64,000 nt of DNA, taken from Rhodothermales bacterium. GTDB lineage: Bacteria; Bacteroidota; Rhodothermia; Rhodothermales; UBA10348. Location of the stretch: NCBI GenBank assembly GCA_028284865.1, contig JANQQV010000020.1:248001-312000 (forward strand), in the 5' to 3' direction. Below the pieces are notes generated by a model. That model was not told the origin of the DNA. It saw only the letters and a list, made by a program, of their open reading frames with translations, and made no database searches. Positions 27,744-36,584 of this stretch are shown here, in pieces (position 1 is the stretch's first letter; each line of letters opens with the position of its first letter). Position numbers and translations under genes: made by a program.

Positions 27744-30058
27744 TGATCCATCTCCAGTTTGAGTCCAATCGTCGGAATGAACGGCAGCTGATCTACCCGA
27801 CGCAAAGTGAATACGTCCAGATAGAACAGATTCTGGCGATCATACATGTTGATCACGCCTGCGAGGGCTGTCAGGCGTGAATTGCCCGGCAGCACCATTT
27901 CGCGCTGGAAGGTGATGTCCAATCGGTGGTAAGTCGGAAGAATACCGTTGTACGGCTCCTCGTAAATCACGCGACGATTGCCTGGGTCGTCAAACACGTC
28001 CAGATCGCCATCAACCACCATGAACCCGTCAAATCCGAGCGCGCGACTGTAGGGCAAGCCTGAGCCGAACTGCCAGCGCACGTCAATATCGAATGGCTTC
28101 AGGTCCAATGACGCCACGGCATTGATTTGATGTCGTCGGTCATGCGCCGGGCGAAAATCGAGTTCGTCGCTGCCGTACCAGAGGGCGATGGCCTCTTGCT
28201 TGGCAGTATACCGGACATTCGATAGGCCATAGGTGATGAATCCGTTGAACCGCTTCCGGTTGTATTGCACCCGGAAATCGGCTCCAAAAACTCTTCCTTC
28301 TGCTGGCTGGATGCGGGTGGTGAAGCGCGGATAGGCCGTCCATTCAGGGATGAACAAGTTGTTGAGCTTCTTGGCCCAGCCCTCCACGCTGACCTCCAGT
28401 CTCTGATTCACTGCCCGTCTGTACCCGGCGATGGCATGAATCGCTTCCGGTACACCCTGATCAAACGTGCTTGTCGTCCACGCTGTAAAGACACCGGCTG
28501 CATCACGTCGGTCGGTGAGCCCAACAATTTCCTGATGGAACATGCCGGCTGCGAGGGTGAATTCATCCCGATCACGGACTTTCACGGCACGGAATCGAGG
28601 TTCAAGGAATCCAGTGTCCTGACTCGGGAATGAGTGGATCCTGAATCCGGCGCGAACTTGCCAACCCCAGGGCAACATGAACTCGGGCTCGAGATAGGCG
28701 CCCACTTCAGTAGCGTATTCCTTGCGGAAGAAGAAGCCCTGATACAAACCGTCCAGACTGCTTTGCAGCTCAAGCGTCCTGGCGAACAACCCCCAACGCA
28801 CTTCCGAATTGCGATGGAAGTGGGTCACATTTACCGTCGTGTTTGCACTGGAAAGCTTCGAGAATCGGACTTCCTCGGTGATCCCTGACTGGGACGACTT
28901 CAGCCGCGAACCCGAAAGAATGAATTCGGCCATGATGGGAAACGCGCGCGGGAAGACCAGGTAGCGCGCTGAAACGGCCCGGTTTTCCCACTCCACGAAT
29001 TCCGGGTCCTCGAGGTCATTGCCTTCGAATACCGAGCCCCTGTCGTTGGTGCGAAGAAGCGAAAGGGACAGCTGCGTGTTCGCATTCACGTATGCGTGCG
29101 TCTTCGCAAACAGGTCGTCGAATTCGAACGGCAGGTCGTCATCAACCAGTCTGGCAGCCCCCTGCTCGATCACACTCTGGCGATAGGACACGAGGAACGA
29201 GACGTAATCATCCGCAATCGGACCTTCCAGGGTGAATCCTGACACGAAAGGAGCTGCCGAAAGCGATCCCGCATACCCTTTCTTGTCCCCATTGCGACTC
29301 TTGATATCGATGACAGAGGAAATGCGCCCGCCATACTGACTGGTGAATCCACCTGCATAGATGTCCACTTGCTGGAGGATGTCTGTCGGGAACGCGGAAA
29401 AGAATCCGAGGATGTGGAAGGGCTGATAGATCCACATGCCGTCGAGCAGGACCAGGTTCTGCCAGGGTTCGCCACCGCGGATGAACAGCTGTCCTCCTCG
29501 ATCTCCGATGGATACGATGCCGGGAACGGTTGTCAGATAATTGACCAGATCGCCAGAGACATCGGGAGAAGGAATACGCTCGACGTCTGCCGGACGCAAT
29601 GTGGTTTGTCCTGCCAGCACGCGCGCCATTCCTGCATCAGAGTCGCCTTCGACCACTACTTCGTCCAGCTCCGTCTCCCCTGCAGCCAGTACAATATTGA
29701 TGATGCGGCGGTCGGCAGCACCCATGTCCAGTTCCTGCTCCCACGTTTCGAAACCGATGAACGTGGCCCGCATCGTGTAGACGCCAGGAGAAATATCAGC
29801 GATGGCATAAATCCCGTCAGTACCTGATGCCGTGCCCGTGATGAGTTGGTCACCCTGGAAAAGAGTCACGTTCACGCCCTGAAGCGGTTCTCCGTCATCC
29901 TCTGCGACGACCGTTCCTCGAACAATCGACTGCTGGGCAACGGATGGCAGTGCCAGAAAAACAGCCAACAGAAAACACGTCACGCCGTGAATCAACACGG
30001 AATGCCGTCTTTTCGGGAAGGACTGGTCTCTCAGCATGTTCTGGGGGGTCTGTGCCAT
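27740..30058 (-). CDS. TonB-dependent outer-membrane receptor with carboxypeptidase-regulatory-like domain
   Basis: 772 residues from the preferred ATG at 30058, which lies 10 bases after the upstream stop; a longer frame to 30175 would overlap that gene. A signal peptide (about 20-41, ending ALPSVAQQ) is followed by a carboxypeptidase-D-regulatory-like fold (about 43-120; VRGTVVAEDDGEPLQGVNVT). The plug domain has DLVNYLTTVPGIVSIGDRGG and LFIRGGEPWQNLVLLDG, and a long beta-barrel ends in LEMDQ. It imports an unknown substrate across the outer membrane using TonB energy. The substrate cannot be read from the sequence. It is flanked by GWxTD genes and coupled to the lipoprotein gene. Confidence 0.88.
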   Translation of the reverse strand: MAQTPQNMLRDQSFPKRRHSVLIHGVTCFLLAVFLALPSVAQQSIVRGTVVAEDDGEPLQGVNVTLFQGDQLITGTASGTDGIYAIADISPGVYTMRATFIGFETWEQELDMGAADRRIINIVLAAGETELDEVVVEGDSDAGMARVLAGQTTLRPADVERIPSPDVSGDLVNYLTTVPGIVSIGDRGGQLFIRGGEPWQNLVLLDGMWIYQPFHILGFFSAFPTDILQQVDIYAGGFTSQYGGRISSVIDIKSRNGDKKGYAGSLSAAPFVSGFTLEGPIADDYVSFLVSYRQSVIEQGAARLVDDDLPFEFDDLFAKTHAYVNANTQLSLSLLRTNDRGSVFEGNDLEDPEFVEWENRAVSARYLVFPRAFPIMAEFILSGSRLKSSQSGITEEVRFSKLSSANTTVNVTHFHRNSEVRWGLFARTLELQSSLDGLYQGFFFRKEYATEVGAYLEPEFMLPWGWQVRAGFRIHSFPSQDTGFLEPRFRAVKVRDRDEFTLAAGMFHQEIVGLTDRRDAAGVFTAWTTSTFDQGVPEAIHAIAGYRRAVNQRLEVSVEGWAKKLNNLFIPEWTAYPRFTTRIQPAEGRVFGADFRVQYNRKRFNGFITYGLSNVRYTAKQEAIALWYGSDELDFRPAHDRRHQINAVASLDLKPFDIDVRWQFGSGLPYSRALGFDGFMVVDGDLDVFDDPGNRRVIYEEPYNGILPTYHRLDITFQREMVLPGNSRLTALAGVINMYDRQNLFYLDVFTLRRVDQLPFIPTIGLKLEMDQ

Positions 30059-30068
30059 GTGGTTTTCG

Positions 30069-32294
30069 TCAATCGATTCTGATTTCTCTTCTGGCAACAA
30101 TCTGTCGGCCGGAGGCCCTCTCAGTAAACCGGATGGCGATCGTGTACAAACCCGGCTCGAGGTCCTCCGTTTCAAGAATCAGCGGTCGTCCATGCGAATT
30201 CGAGTGGATCTCATCGACGAATGCCACCGATACCGCAGCATCGTCGCGGCTTCGAAACAGGCGGCCCAGGAAGGATGATCCAACGGATGCGGATCCGCCC
30301 TCGGCCAAGATCGCTTCGATAGCCAGCTCACCACCTTCTCGATGATCGAGCCCGTACACTTCGGCGTACAGGTTGATGGCCATTCCCCGATTTGTGCGAG
30401 GCTCTGCTACGGGGCGAATCAGCAGGTCGTTGCGGACCAGCATGCCCTCGGGTATCGGTTCGGTAGCATCATGCTCTACAATCAGATCGGCGAACAGGAT
30501 GTCAGAAGCCCGCATGGATCGGGCGTCTTGTTCTGCTTCCGCGATGTCGAAACGGCCGACGCTCCAGAAATCACCGTCGCGGATCTCCAGGGAGAATTGC
30601 CGGGCGCGCCCGTCCGTATTCATGACAGCCAACGCAGAAGGACAACCACTCGCGTTCAGAATCGGCGATGTGCCCGAGGCCGGAGGGACGGGCGCGCCAA
30701 CCAAGCGGTCAAAGGTTTGCAAGGAGTCTCCTCTGCTGAATGCGGCACCCTTGATGCAAATTGGAGCGATCACCGTGCGACCCTCCTCATCCTCAAAGAC
30801 CGAGGGAAGGACTTCCAAGGTCAGCTTGCCCAGGGTTTCGAGATCCGATTCAAGCGGGTTGTCCCGGAATTGCTCTTTGGCCTGTAGTGCCCAGTCAGAC
30901 GCCACAATGGCTCGACCACCTTGGTAATGGTCGGCTGGCGGAGAATAGAAAATCGGTTTCCCGGCCTTCGCAAGGTCCTGAAAGATCCAGTATCGGTTAC
31001 CGTAGTGCAGAATGTGGAATCGGTCTCCTCCCTGCTGATTGATTTCTGACCCGGTCTGGAATTGCAGCCTGGCCTCGGGAAAACCGTATCGAATCAACAC
31101 TTGGCCAGGCTCCGTCTCCCAGCCCCGCATATCCAACTCCGGCCGGCCCCAAATCACATCCGCATAGGCCATGCGACCCATGTGCTCAGTGCGTCGCTCG
31201 TTTCCAGGACGTGACCATTCCCGATCTTGTCGAATCCAAAAGTCGTTCATCTCGGCATCCGTCACTTCGCGATACCCGGACGCGACTTCGGTGCTGACAA
31301 CTGATTGAGGATTCAACCATGGATGCCGGTCTTCCTCATCCATCAGATTGAGTGCCTGCTCGAACGCTTCCTCAGCCTGCTGGTCATTTATCAGCATGTA
31401 GTTGAGCAAGCCCAGCAACAAGTGACCCCTTGATGACTCGGGGTACATCGATACGTATTCCTTCAAGAGGAACTCCCCGTCCCGGACACGCCCTCCGCGG
31501 ATAGTCGCCTCCGTCATGTAGCGCACTGCGACCGATCGCAACGGGCCCCTTGCAGACGCACGAATCAAAGCCCGAATGGCGTTTTCCGACACCTCGTGCA
31601 TCGGATCGTCATTGCGCAAGACCATGATGTCGTCTGCACCACGATCACTTCTGAATGCTATCTGACCGGTGGATCGATCGAGCACCGCGGTTGCCTCGTA
31701 GAACAGCATCTCGGAAATGTCTCCCATGCCGACCCCGAGCGTGAGGCGGACGGCGTTATCCAGGGCACGTTGATCTTCGAGACGAAGCATGCCGACAACC
31801 AGATTGGCAATCGGATCACTCGGATCTGCTTCCAATAGCTCTTTGGCGCGCCCCAACTGGAGTCGCTCGCGGACAGTGGGCATGAAGCTGGATCCGTACC
31901 GATAGTCCTTCCACAGATCCAAAGCTTCCACATCGGCATCCTTTCGCCGATCTCGGGGCAATTTGCGTAGAAGGCGTCCTGCTTCAGCGGCATCAACACT
32001 CGGCCCGAACAAGAGGGCGGCTGCCTTCAGAATCAGGGCGTTCTCGTCCCGAGGCCATCGCTCCAGCAACTCGTTGGCCTGCTCAATAACGGTGGCGTAG
32101 TCCCCCTCGGCCAGTGCGGCCTGGGCAGCTTGAGTTCTGGCTTCGCGCGTCATCACATCCGGATTGGACGTTTGACCTTGAACCAACCTCACGTCACCCA
32201 GCGCCAGAAAAATGACGAACAGCATCGACCACAGTACCATCTGGGATCGCCGCTCGTAGCCTTTTCTGGGAGTTTCGCTCGTCACTTGGTTCAA
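30069..32294 (-). CDS. GWxTD-domain exported protein with TPR-like N-terminus (first copy)
   Basis: 741 residues. The N-terminal hydrophobic segment (about 19-41, MVLWSMLFVIFLALGDVRLV) is a signal peptide or anchor. TPR-like repeats follow (about 50-330; AALAEGDYATVIEQANELLE). The GWxTD domain has FWIRQDREWSRPGNERRTEH and GWETEPGQVLIRYGFPEA near residue 390. The beta-rich C-terminus resembles that of the gene at 24326-26779 (both end with a ..GLYT(I/L).. then ..SGR..... pattern), so the two are paralogues. It is the first gene of the leftward cluster. The function of the GWxTD family is not established. Confidence 0.82.
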   Translation of the reverse strand: MNQVTSETPRKGYERRSQMVLWSMLFVIFLALGDVRLVQGQTSNPDVMTREARTQAAQAALAEGDYATVIEQANELLERWPRDENALILKAAALLFGPSVDAAEAGRLLRKLPRDRRKDADVEALDLWKDYRYGSSFMPTVRERLQLGRAKELLEADPSDPIANLVVGMLRLEDQRALDNAVRLTLGVGMGDISEMLFYEATAVLDRSTGQIAFRSDRGADDIMVLRNDDPMHEVSENAIRALIRASARGPLRSVAVRYMTEATIRGGRVRDGEFLLKEYVSMYPESSRGHLLLGLLNYMLINDQQAEEAFEQALNLMDEEDRHPWLNPQSVVSTEVASGYREVTDAEMNDFWIRQDREWSRPGNERRTEHMGRMAYADVIWGRPELDMRGWETEPGQVLIRYGFPEARLQFQTGSEINQQGGDRFHILHYGNRYWIFQDLAKAGKPIFYSPPADHYQGGRAIVASDWALQAKEQFRDNPLESDLETLGKLTLEVLPSVFEDEEGRTVIAPICIKGAAFSRGDSLQTFDRLVGAPVPPASGTSPILNASGCPSALAVMNTDGRARQFSLEIRDGDFWSVGRFDIAEAEQDARSMRASDILFADLIVEHDATEPIPEGMLVRNDLLIRPVAEPRTNRGMAINLYAEVYGLDHREGGELAIEAILAEGGSASVGSSFLGRLFRSRDDAAVSVAFVDEIHSNSHGRPLILETEDLEPGLYTIAIRFTERASGRQIVARREIRID

Positions 32295-32482
32295 GTCCGG
32301 GTGATGGCTCCGTGCAATTCTGAACCTGCGTTCCTGAAGTCCGATTCAGGGAGTAAAGACACGCTCAGAACACCGGGGTTGCCAATAGCGCATCATACCG
32401 CGAAACGGAGTGAACTGTCGCAAGCCTCCCTGCGAATCGACATTCAATGGGGGTGAATGGATTCGAATGATGGACGGAGGGA

Positions 32483-32950
32483 TCAGTCCTCCCGCAGTCG
32501 CTGAACGTCGGCGCGGCTCAGCTTTCGCTTGATGTCCTTCTCGGCAATGTCAGCCCGCTTGTCGTACAGCTTCTTACCCTTGCCGAGTCCGATCTCGATC
32601 TTGGCTCGGCCACGCTTGAAGTAGATCTTCAGCGGAACGAGGGTATAGCCTTTCTGCGCAGCGGCTTTTTCCAGGCGAACGATCTCGCGGCGATGAAGGA
32701 GCAGTTTTCTGGGCCTGACCGGATCGTGATTGGCCCGATTGCCATGGGAATACGGCGCAATGTGGCACTGCAGGAGCCACATTTCGCCCTTGTCCACGCT
32801 GCAGTACGCTTCCTGCAGATTCACTTTCCCATCCCGGATCGACTTCACTTCGGTACCCTGCAGCACGATTCCGGCCTCAACGCGGTCATCGACGTGGTAC
32901 TCGTGCGTTGCCTTTCGATTGAACGTGACGATATGGACAGCGTCGGACAT
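32483..32950 (-). CDS. smpB: SsrA-binding protein SmpB
   Basis: 155 residues. It binds tmRNA and carries it to stalled ribosomes in trans-translation. Conserved segments: NRKATHEYHVDDRVEAGIVL, GTEVKSIRDGKVNLQEAYC, and PYSHGNRANHDPVRPRKLLL followed by HRREI. The basic C-terminal tail (DKRADIAEKDIKRKLSRADV) enters the decoding site. The start codon directly follows the stop of the MqnA-like gene, indicating coupling. The tmRNA gene is not in the window. Confidence 0.97.
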   Translation of the reverse strand: MSDAVHIVTFNRKATHEYHVDDRVEAGIVLQGTEVKSIRDGKVNLQEAYCSVDKGEMWLLQCHIAPYSHGNRANHDPVRPRKLLLHRREIVRLEKAAAQKGYTLVPLKIYFKRGRAKIEIGLGKGKKLYDKRADIAEKDIKRKLSRADVQRLRED

Positions 32951-33799
32951 CTACTCGCTCTCGTAGCCCATTCCTGTCAAATCAGGGCCGTCCGTCTCTT
33001 CGCTTGCCGGTAAAGACGCAAACTGGACCGGAAGTACTTCATCGGTGATTCCGTAGAAAAACAGATGATCACATAGCTGGGTGAGACTGGCGATGGCCAA
33101 GTCATCCAGAGCGACTCGAAGGTGATTCAGGAAGAAATCCGAACTCACCTCGTCCATTTCCCAGGCGCGCTCTCTTTCCACTCGCTCCTGGTCCAGGCGT
33201 TTGATGACGTCCCGGATCAAACGGATGGAATGGGCATGGTCCTCATCCTTCCGCCCCACAAAAAGAGACCACACGAATGGATATCCTGCCATCTCTGACC
33301 ACTCCTGACCCAGATCAAGCGCAACACCCTCTGTGGCATCTTCCGCAGGCAGCACGGCCGCGCCACTCTCACTTTCAGTGCTTTCCAGAGGCACCGTGAC
33401 CAGCGCATGATCCGCAAGTCCTTCCGGAAGAGTCGGTTGCTCGTGAAGCGCCACGACTGTGTTGTAGTGCTCTTTGAGGACCAAACCGGCCAGCAATGCC
33501 GATGAGCGCCCTTCCGGCGCGTGCATAATGCCCATCGTTGCCGCTCCAAGCTGGTCACCGACAACGAGCGTCGTCCATGGATTGGTCCACGACGAAACGC
33601 TGACGGCAGGCAGCATATCCACATCATCCTGACTGGATAGCGCCTGATCACTGGGCACGAGTGCAACATCCGCTCGTCCGTCCAGCACGTGCTGCAAGAC
33701 ATCTACGAGCGAACAGCGTTCAACGGTACCGGAGAAGGCCTCCTCCAGTGCTCGGATCAGCGGTTCATTCACAGGATTGTCCCAGGCTGCAATACGCAT
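32951..33799 (-). CDS. MqnA/MqnD-like menaquinone-pathway family protein
   Basis: 282 residues of the periplasmic-binding-like fold used by chorismate dehydratase MqnA and by MqnD of the futalosine pathway. Supporting features are the N-terminal ADVALVPSDQAL segment, the loop WTTLVVGD, and DLGQEWSEMAGYPFVWSLFV, which mirrors the ..EW..LTG.PFV.A.W pattern of MqnA. There is no signal peptide, as expected for this family. The N-terminus departs from standard MqnA, and an insert rich in Glu/Ser (about 135-155) is unusual, so this may be a divergent or non-catalytic member. No other menaquinone gene is nearby. It is followed immediately by smpB. Confidence 0.6.
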   Translation of the reverse strand: MRIAAWDNPVNEPLIRALEEAFSGTVERCSLVDVLQHVLDGRADVALVPSDQALSSQDDVDMLPAVSVSSWTNPWTTLVVGDQLGAATMGIMHAPEGRSSALLAGLVLKEHYNTVVALHEQPTLPEGLADHALVTVPLESTESESGAAVLPAEDATEGVALDLGQEWSEMAGYPFVWSLFVGRKDEDHAHSIRLIRDVIKRLDQERVERERAWEMDEVSSDFFLNHLRVALDDLAIASLTQLCDHLFFYGITDEVLPVQFASLPASEETDGPDLTGMGYESE

Positions 33800-33855
33800 C
33801 GGACTTCGAAGAGGAGATTGAGAGGGATGAATCGGTGACGGATGACAACAAACGC

Positions 33856-33883
33856 GGGCCGCCGGCGCATGCGCCGGCGGCCC
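33856..33883 (-). terminator. Terminator of the ffh-rplS operon
   Basis: A perfect 13-base stem (33856-33868 with 33871-33883, arm GGGCCGCCGGCGC) whose minus-strand 3' side continues CGCGTTTGTTGT. It lies about 95 bases after the rplS stop and upstream of the MqnA-like gene. Confidence 0.85.
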
Positions 33884-33978
33884 GAGATCAATCAGTCAGC
33901 TTGTGGATCCTCATGGCTTCAGGCCAGGTGATCCATCAGATGGCAATAGTCGGGGACGGCGCGAGGCCTGCCCGTTGC

Positions 33979-34329
33979 CTAGAAACGGCGCTCTTTGATA
34001 CGAGCTGCTTTACCGACGCGTTCGCGCAGGTAGTAGAGCTTCGCACGACGCACGCTGCCTCGGCGGACAACCTCGATCTTGGCCAGCTTGGGCGAGTTGA
34101 TCGGGAAAACGCGCTCGACACCAACACCGTTGGATACTTTGCGCACCATGAATGTGCGACGCGCGCCGCTTCCGCGGAATGCGATGACGACACCCTGGTA
34201 CTGCTGGATGCGCTCTTTTTCGCCTTCCACAACGCGAACGTGTACGTTTACCGTATCCCCTGCTTCAAATTCGGGCAGGTCGTCGCGCTTCTGGGAAGCT
34301 TCGATCAGGTTCATCAAATCGGTAGCCAT
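33979..34329 (-). CDS. rplS: 50S ribosomal protein L19
   Basis: 116 residues, normal length. Features: [60 protein letters not shown] and the C-terminal [21 protein letters not shown]19 sits at the subunit interface near the 30S contact. It is the last gene of the ffh-rpsP-rimM-trmD-rplS operon, 44 bases after trmD, and is followed by a strong terminator hairpin. Confidence 0.98.
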   Translation of the reverse strand: MATDLMNLIEASQKRDDLPEFEAGDTVNVHVRVVEGEKERIQQYQGVVIAFRGSGARRTFMVRKVSNGVGVERVFPINSPKLAKIEVVRRGSVRRAKLYYLRERVGKAARIKERRF

Positions 34330-34373
34330 GGCGTACCTCTATGGGACAATAAGTGGGTTGAAAATAGCTATTG

Positions 34374-35072
34374 TCAGTCAGCCGATGGGTCGCGCTTCTC
34401 AAGCAGATCAGGACGACGGGCTTTCGTTTTCTGCAGCCTTTGCTCATCTCTCCAGGCATCGATCCGCTTGTGATCACCTGAAGTCAGCACCTCGGGTACG
34501 GCGTCTCCCCTGAATTCAGCGGGTCGCGTGTACGCAGGTGCGTCGAGCAGTCCGTCCTGAAAGGAATCGGTCAACGCCGACGAAGCGTCTCCCAATACAC
34601 CAGGCAGCAAACGGGCAACCGCGTCAACAAGGACCATTGCGGCTAGTTCCCCCCCGCTCAGCACGTAGTCTCCGATGGAAATCTCACGTGTGACGAGGTG
34701 ATCGCGTACCCGTTGGTCTACACCTTTATAGTGACCAGCGATCATCACAAGACGCTTGTTCAGCGACAGGCCGTTGGCCATCGGTTGATCAAGTACCTCG
34801 CCATCAGGAGTCATGAAAATGACTTCATCGATCGGGTCACCCTGCTCAGCGATCGCTTCCAGGCAGCGGAAAATGGGTTCTGGTTTGAGAACCATTCCCG
34901 CTCCCCCGCCGAACGGATAATCATCGACCTGTCGATGCTTGCCCTCTGCGTATTCGCGCAGGTCGTGGATATGTATCTCCAACAAACCCTTGCGACGCGC
35001 CCTGGCAGGAATACTCTCGTCGAGCGGTCCTTTCAGGATATCGGGCAGACATGTAATGATGTCGACGCGCAC
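34374..35072 (-). CDS. trmD: tRNA (guanine-N1)-methyltransferase
   Basis: 232 residues. The SPOUT-class enzyme methylates G37 of tRNAs from S-adenosylmethionine. Motifs: [13 protein letters not shown] at the start, the substrate loop [19 protein letters not shown], the cofactor knot [10 protein letters not shown]..., and [20 protein letters not shown]. The C-terminal domain holds [20 protein letters not shown]. It is 36 bases downstream of rimM in the translation operon. Confidence 0.98.
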   Translation of the reverse strand: MRVDIITCLPDILKGPLDESIPARARRKGLLEIHIHDLREYAEGKHRQVDDYPFGGGAGMVLKPEPIFRCLEAIAEQGDPIDEVIFMTPDGEVLDQPMANGLSLNKRLVMIAGHYKGVDQRVRDHLVTREISIGDYVLSGGELAAMVLVDAVARLLPGVLGDASSALTDSFQDGLLDAPAYTRPAEFRGDAVPEVLTSGDHKRIDAWRDEQRLQKTKARRPDLLEKRDPSAD

Positions 35073-35108
35073 GGCGGAATCAAGATGGCTGGGACGTGGG
35101 TGCAGACG

Positions 35109-35660
35109 CTAAAGCAGCCCGTCTGGTGGGTTTACACGGAGAACTCCTTCGTCGAGGTCGATCTCAGGTACGATTTCGTCTACCAACGGTACCATCGAGG
35201 TACCGCCATGCTCACGACGTATCACGAGCAGGTCCTGTCCAGGACCTTCAAAGATGTCTGAAATCGTTCCCAAAGGATCGCCCTCCATGGACTCGACGGA
35301 CAAGCCGATCAAATCACTGAGGTAGAACTCCCCTTCCTCAAGCGGCGGAAGATCATCCTCTGAAGCAAAGACGCGCTGTTTCCCCAGCGCCTCAGCTGCT
35401 TCGCGAGTCGAAACCCCCTCCAGCTTGAGTAGAACTGTAATCCCATAACGGGACGACTGCAGTCTGACTGACACAATGTCAAAGGACGATGTCGAGTCCT
35501 CATCGGGCCCGACATGGATCGTTTCCAACGCGTGGAATCGATCCGGATCATCGGTCTCCGGTGCCACTTTCAGCTCGCCCATCACACCGTGAGGTTTCAC
35601 GATGCGACCCATTTCACGGAAGGACATGCCTTCTTTGGAAGGGGTCTGGCCGGCTGACAT
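35109..35660 (-). CDS. rimM: 16S rRNA processing protein RimM
   Basis: 183 residues. The N-terminal RimM barrel begins EMGRIVKPHGVMGELKVAPE. The C-terminal PRC-barrel has FYLSDLIGLSVESMEGDPLG and QDLLVIRREHGGTSMVPLVD, and ends LRVNPPDGLL. It helps mature the 30S head and binds S19. The start is 20 bases after the rpsP stop; in-frame ATGs at residues 12 and 17 are alternatives. Confidence 0.95.
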   Translation of the reverse strand: MSAGQTPSKEGMSFREMGRIVKPHGVMGELKVAPETDDPDRFHALETIHVGPDEDSTSSFDIVSVRLQSSRYGITVLLKLEGVSTREAAEALGKQRVFASEDDLPPLEEGEFYLSDLIGLSVESMEGDPLGTISDIFEGPGQDLLVIRREHGGTSMVPLVDEIVPEIDLDEGVLRVNPPDGLL

Positions 35661-35680
35661 GGAACCCGGGGACCGGTGAA

Positions 35681-36541
35681 TCAGGAATCTTTCTTTTCGT
35701 CGCCGTCTTCGGCAGCCTCTTCAGCAGCAGCTTCTTCAGCCGGTGCTTCTTCAGCGGCAGCTTCTTCAGCAGCAGGCTCTTCAGCCGGTGCTTCTTCGGC
35801 GGCAGCTTCTTCGGCAGCAGGCTCTTCAGCCGGTGCTTCTTCAGCGGCAGCTTCTTCGGCAGCAGGCTCTTCAGCGGGTGCTTCTTCAGCGGCAGCTTCT
35901 TCAGCAGCAGGCTCTTCAGCCGGTGCTTCTTCAGCGGCAGCCTCTTCAGCTGGAGCTTCTTCGGCGGCAGGGGTAGCATCGGCTGCTTCCTGCTCGGCGT
36001 TTGCTTCAGCCTGTTCGGCCTGCGCTTCAGCTGCGGCTGCTTCGCGCTCGGCTTCGGCTGCGGCCAGAGCGGCTTCAGCTTCTTCCTTGGCTTTCGCAGC
36101 AGCTTCTGCCTGCTGTTTGGCGATTTCTGCGGCGCGCTCTGAGGCGGCTTTCTCTTCCGCTGCCAATGTTGCTGCACGGCGCTCTTCCGCCGTCGGCTTG
36201 CGGGTATTGGCGGCCTTTTCTGCGCGCTGGGTCTTGTGCGCCTCGACGGCTGCATTGACCTCTTCTTCCGAGGCTCCCTTGCGGCGCATGTGGAGCGCCA
36301 GCATGACCCCTTCACGGCTCAGCAATGAGCGAACCGTGTCGCTCGGCTGCGCGCCGGTCTCGAGCCAGTACAGGCATCGATCGCTGTTGAGGGTAAGAGT
36401 TGCCGGCTCATCCAAAGGGTTGTACCGACCGAGATCCTCGATGTACCGTCCGTCACGCGGCGAACGTGCGTCTGCCGCTACAATTGCGTATACGGGGCGC
36501 TTCTTGCGTCCCATTCGTCTCAAACGAAGCTTAACTGCCAC
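35681..36541 (-). CDS. rpsP: 30S ribosomal protein S16 with long Ala/Glu/Pro C-terminal extension
   Basis: 286 residues from GTG at 36541; the frame is open to an ATG at 36595, but that would add residues absent from S16. Residues 1-85 are standard S16 ([34 protein letters not shown]). Then come about 30 conserved-looking residues, a Lys/Glu/Ala coiled-coil-like stretch (about 105-190), and an almost pure Ala/Glu/Pro tail (about 190-275) made of a 15-residue unit. It ends EDGDEKKDS. Bacteroidota S16 proteins commonly have a shorter extension; this one is far longer than the usual 80-90 residue protein. It lies between ffh and rimM. Confidence 0.93.
   Translation of the reverse strand: MAVKLRLRRMGRKKRPVYAIVAADARSPRDGRYIEDLGRYNPLDEPATLTLNSDRCLYWLETGAQPSDTVRSLLSREGVMLALHMRRKGASEEEVNAAVEAHKTQRAEKAANTRKPTAEERRAATLAAEEKAASERAAEIAKQQAEAAAKAKEEAEAALAAAEAEREAAAAEAQAEQAEANAEQEAADATPAAEEAPAEEAAAEEAPAEEPAAEEAAAEEAPAEEPAAEEAAAEEAPAEEPAAEEAAAEEAPAEEPAAEEAAAEEAPAEEAAAEEAAEDGDEKKDS
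35741..35965 (-). repeat. Five 45-bp tandem repeats within rpsP
   Basis: The plus-strand landmark CGGTGCTTCTTC (one copy reads GGGTG) recurs at 35741, 35786, 35831, 35876 and 35921, exactly 45 bases apart. The units are nearly identical and encode the 15-residue unit [15 protein letters not shown]. Partial units flank the array. Confidence 0.9.
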
Positions 36542-36584
36542 TTTTCTTGACTGCTGTTGATCTATTGAAATGGTTGGGGATGAA

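Noticed and set aside
35741-35965. Regular repeats that could suggest a CRISPR array
   Set aside because: The units are head-to-tail without unique spacers and translate in frame as part of S16.
35676-36560. A 294-codon Ser/Ala-rich open frame opposite rpsP
   Set aside because: It is the complement of the Ala/Glu repeat tail; low-complexity repeats keep several frames open.
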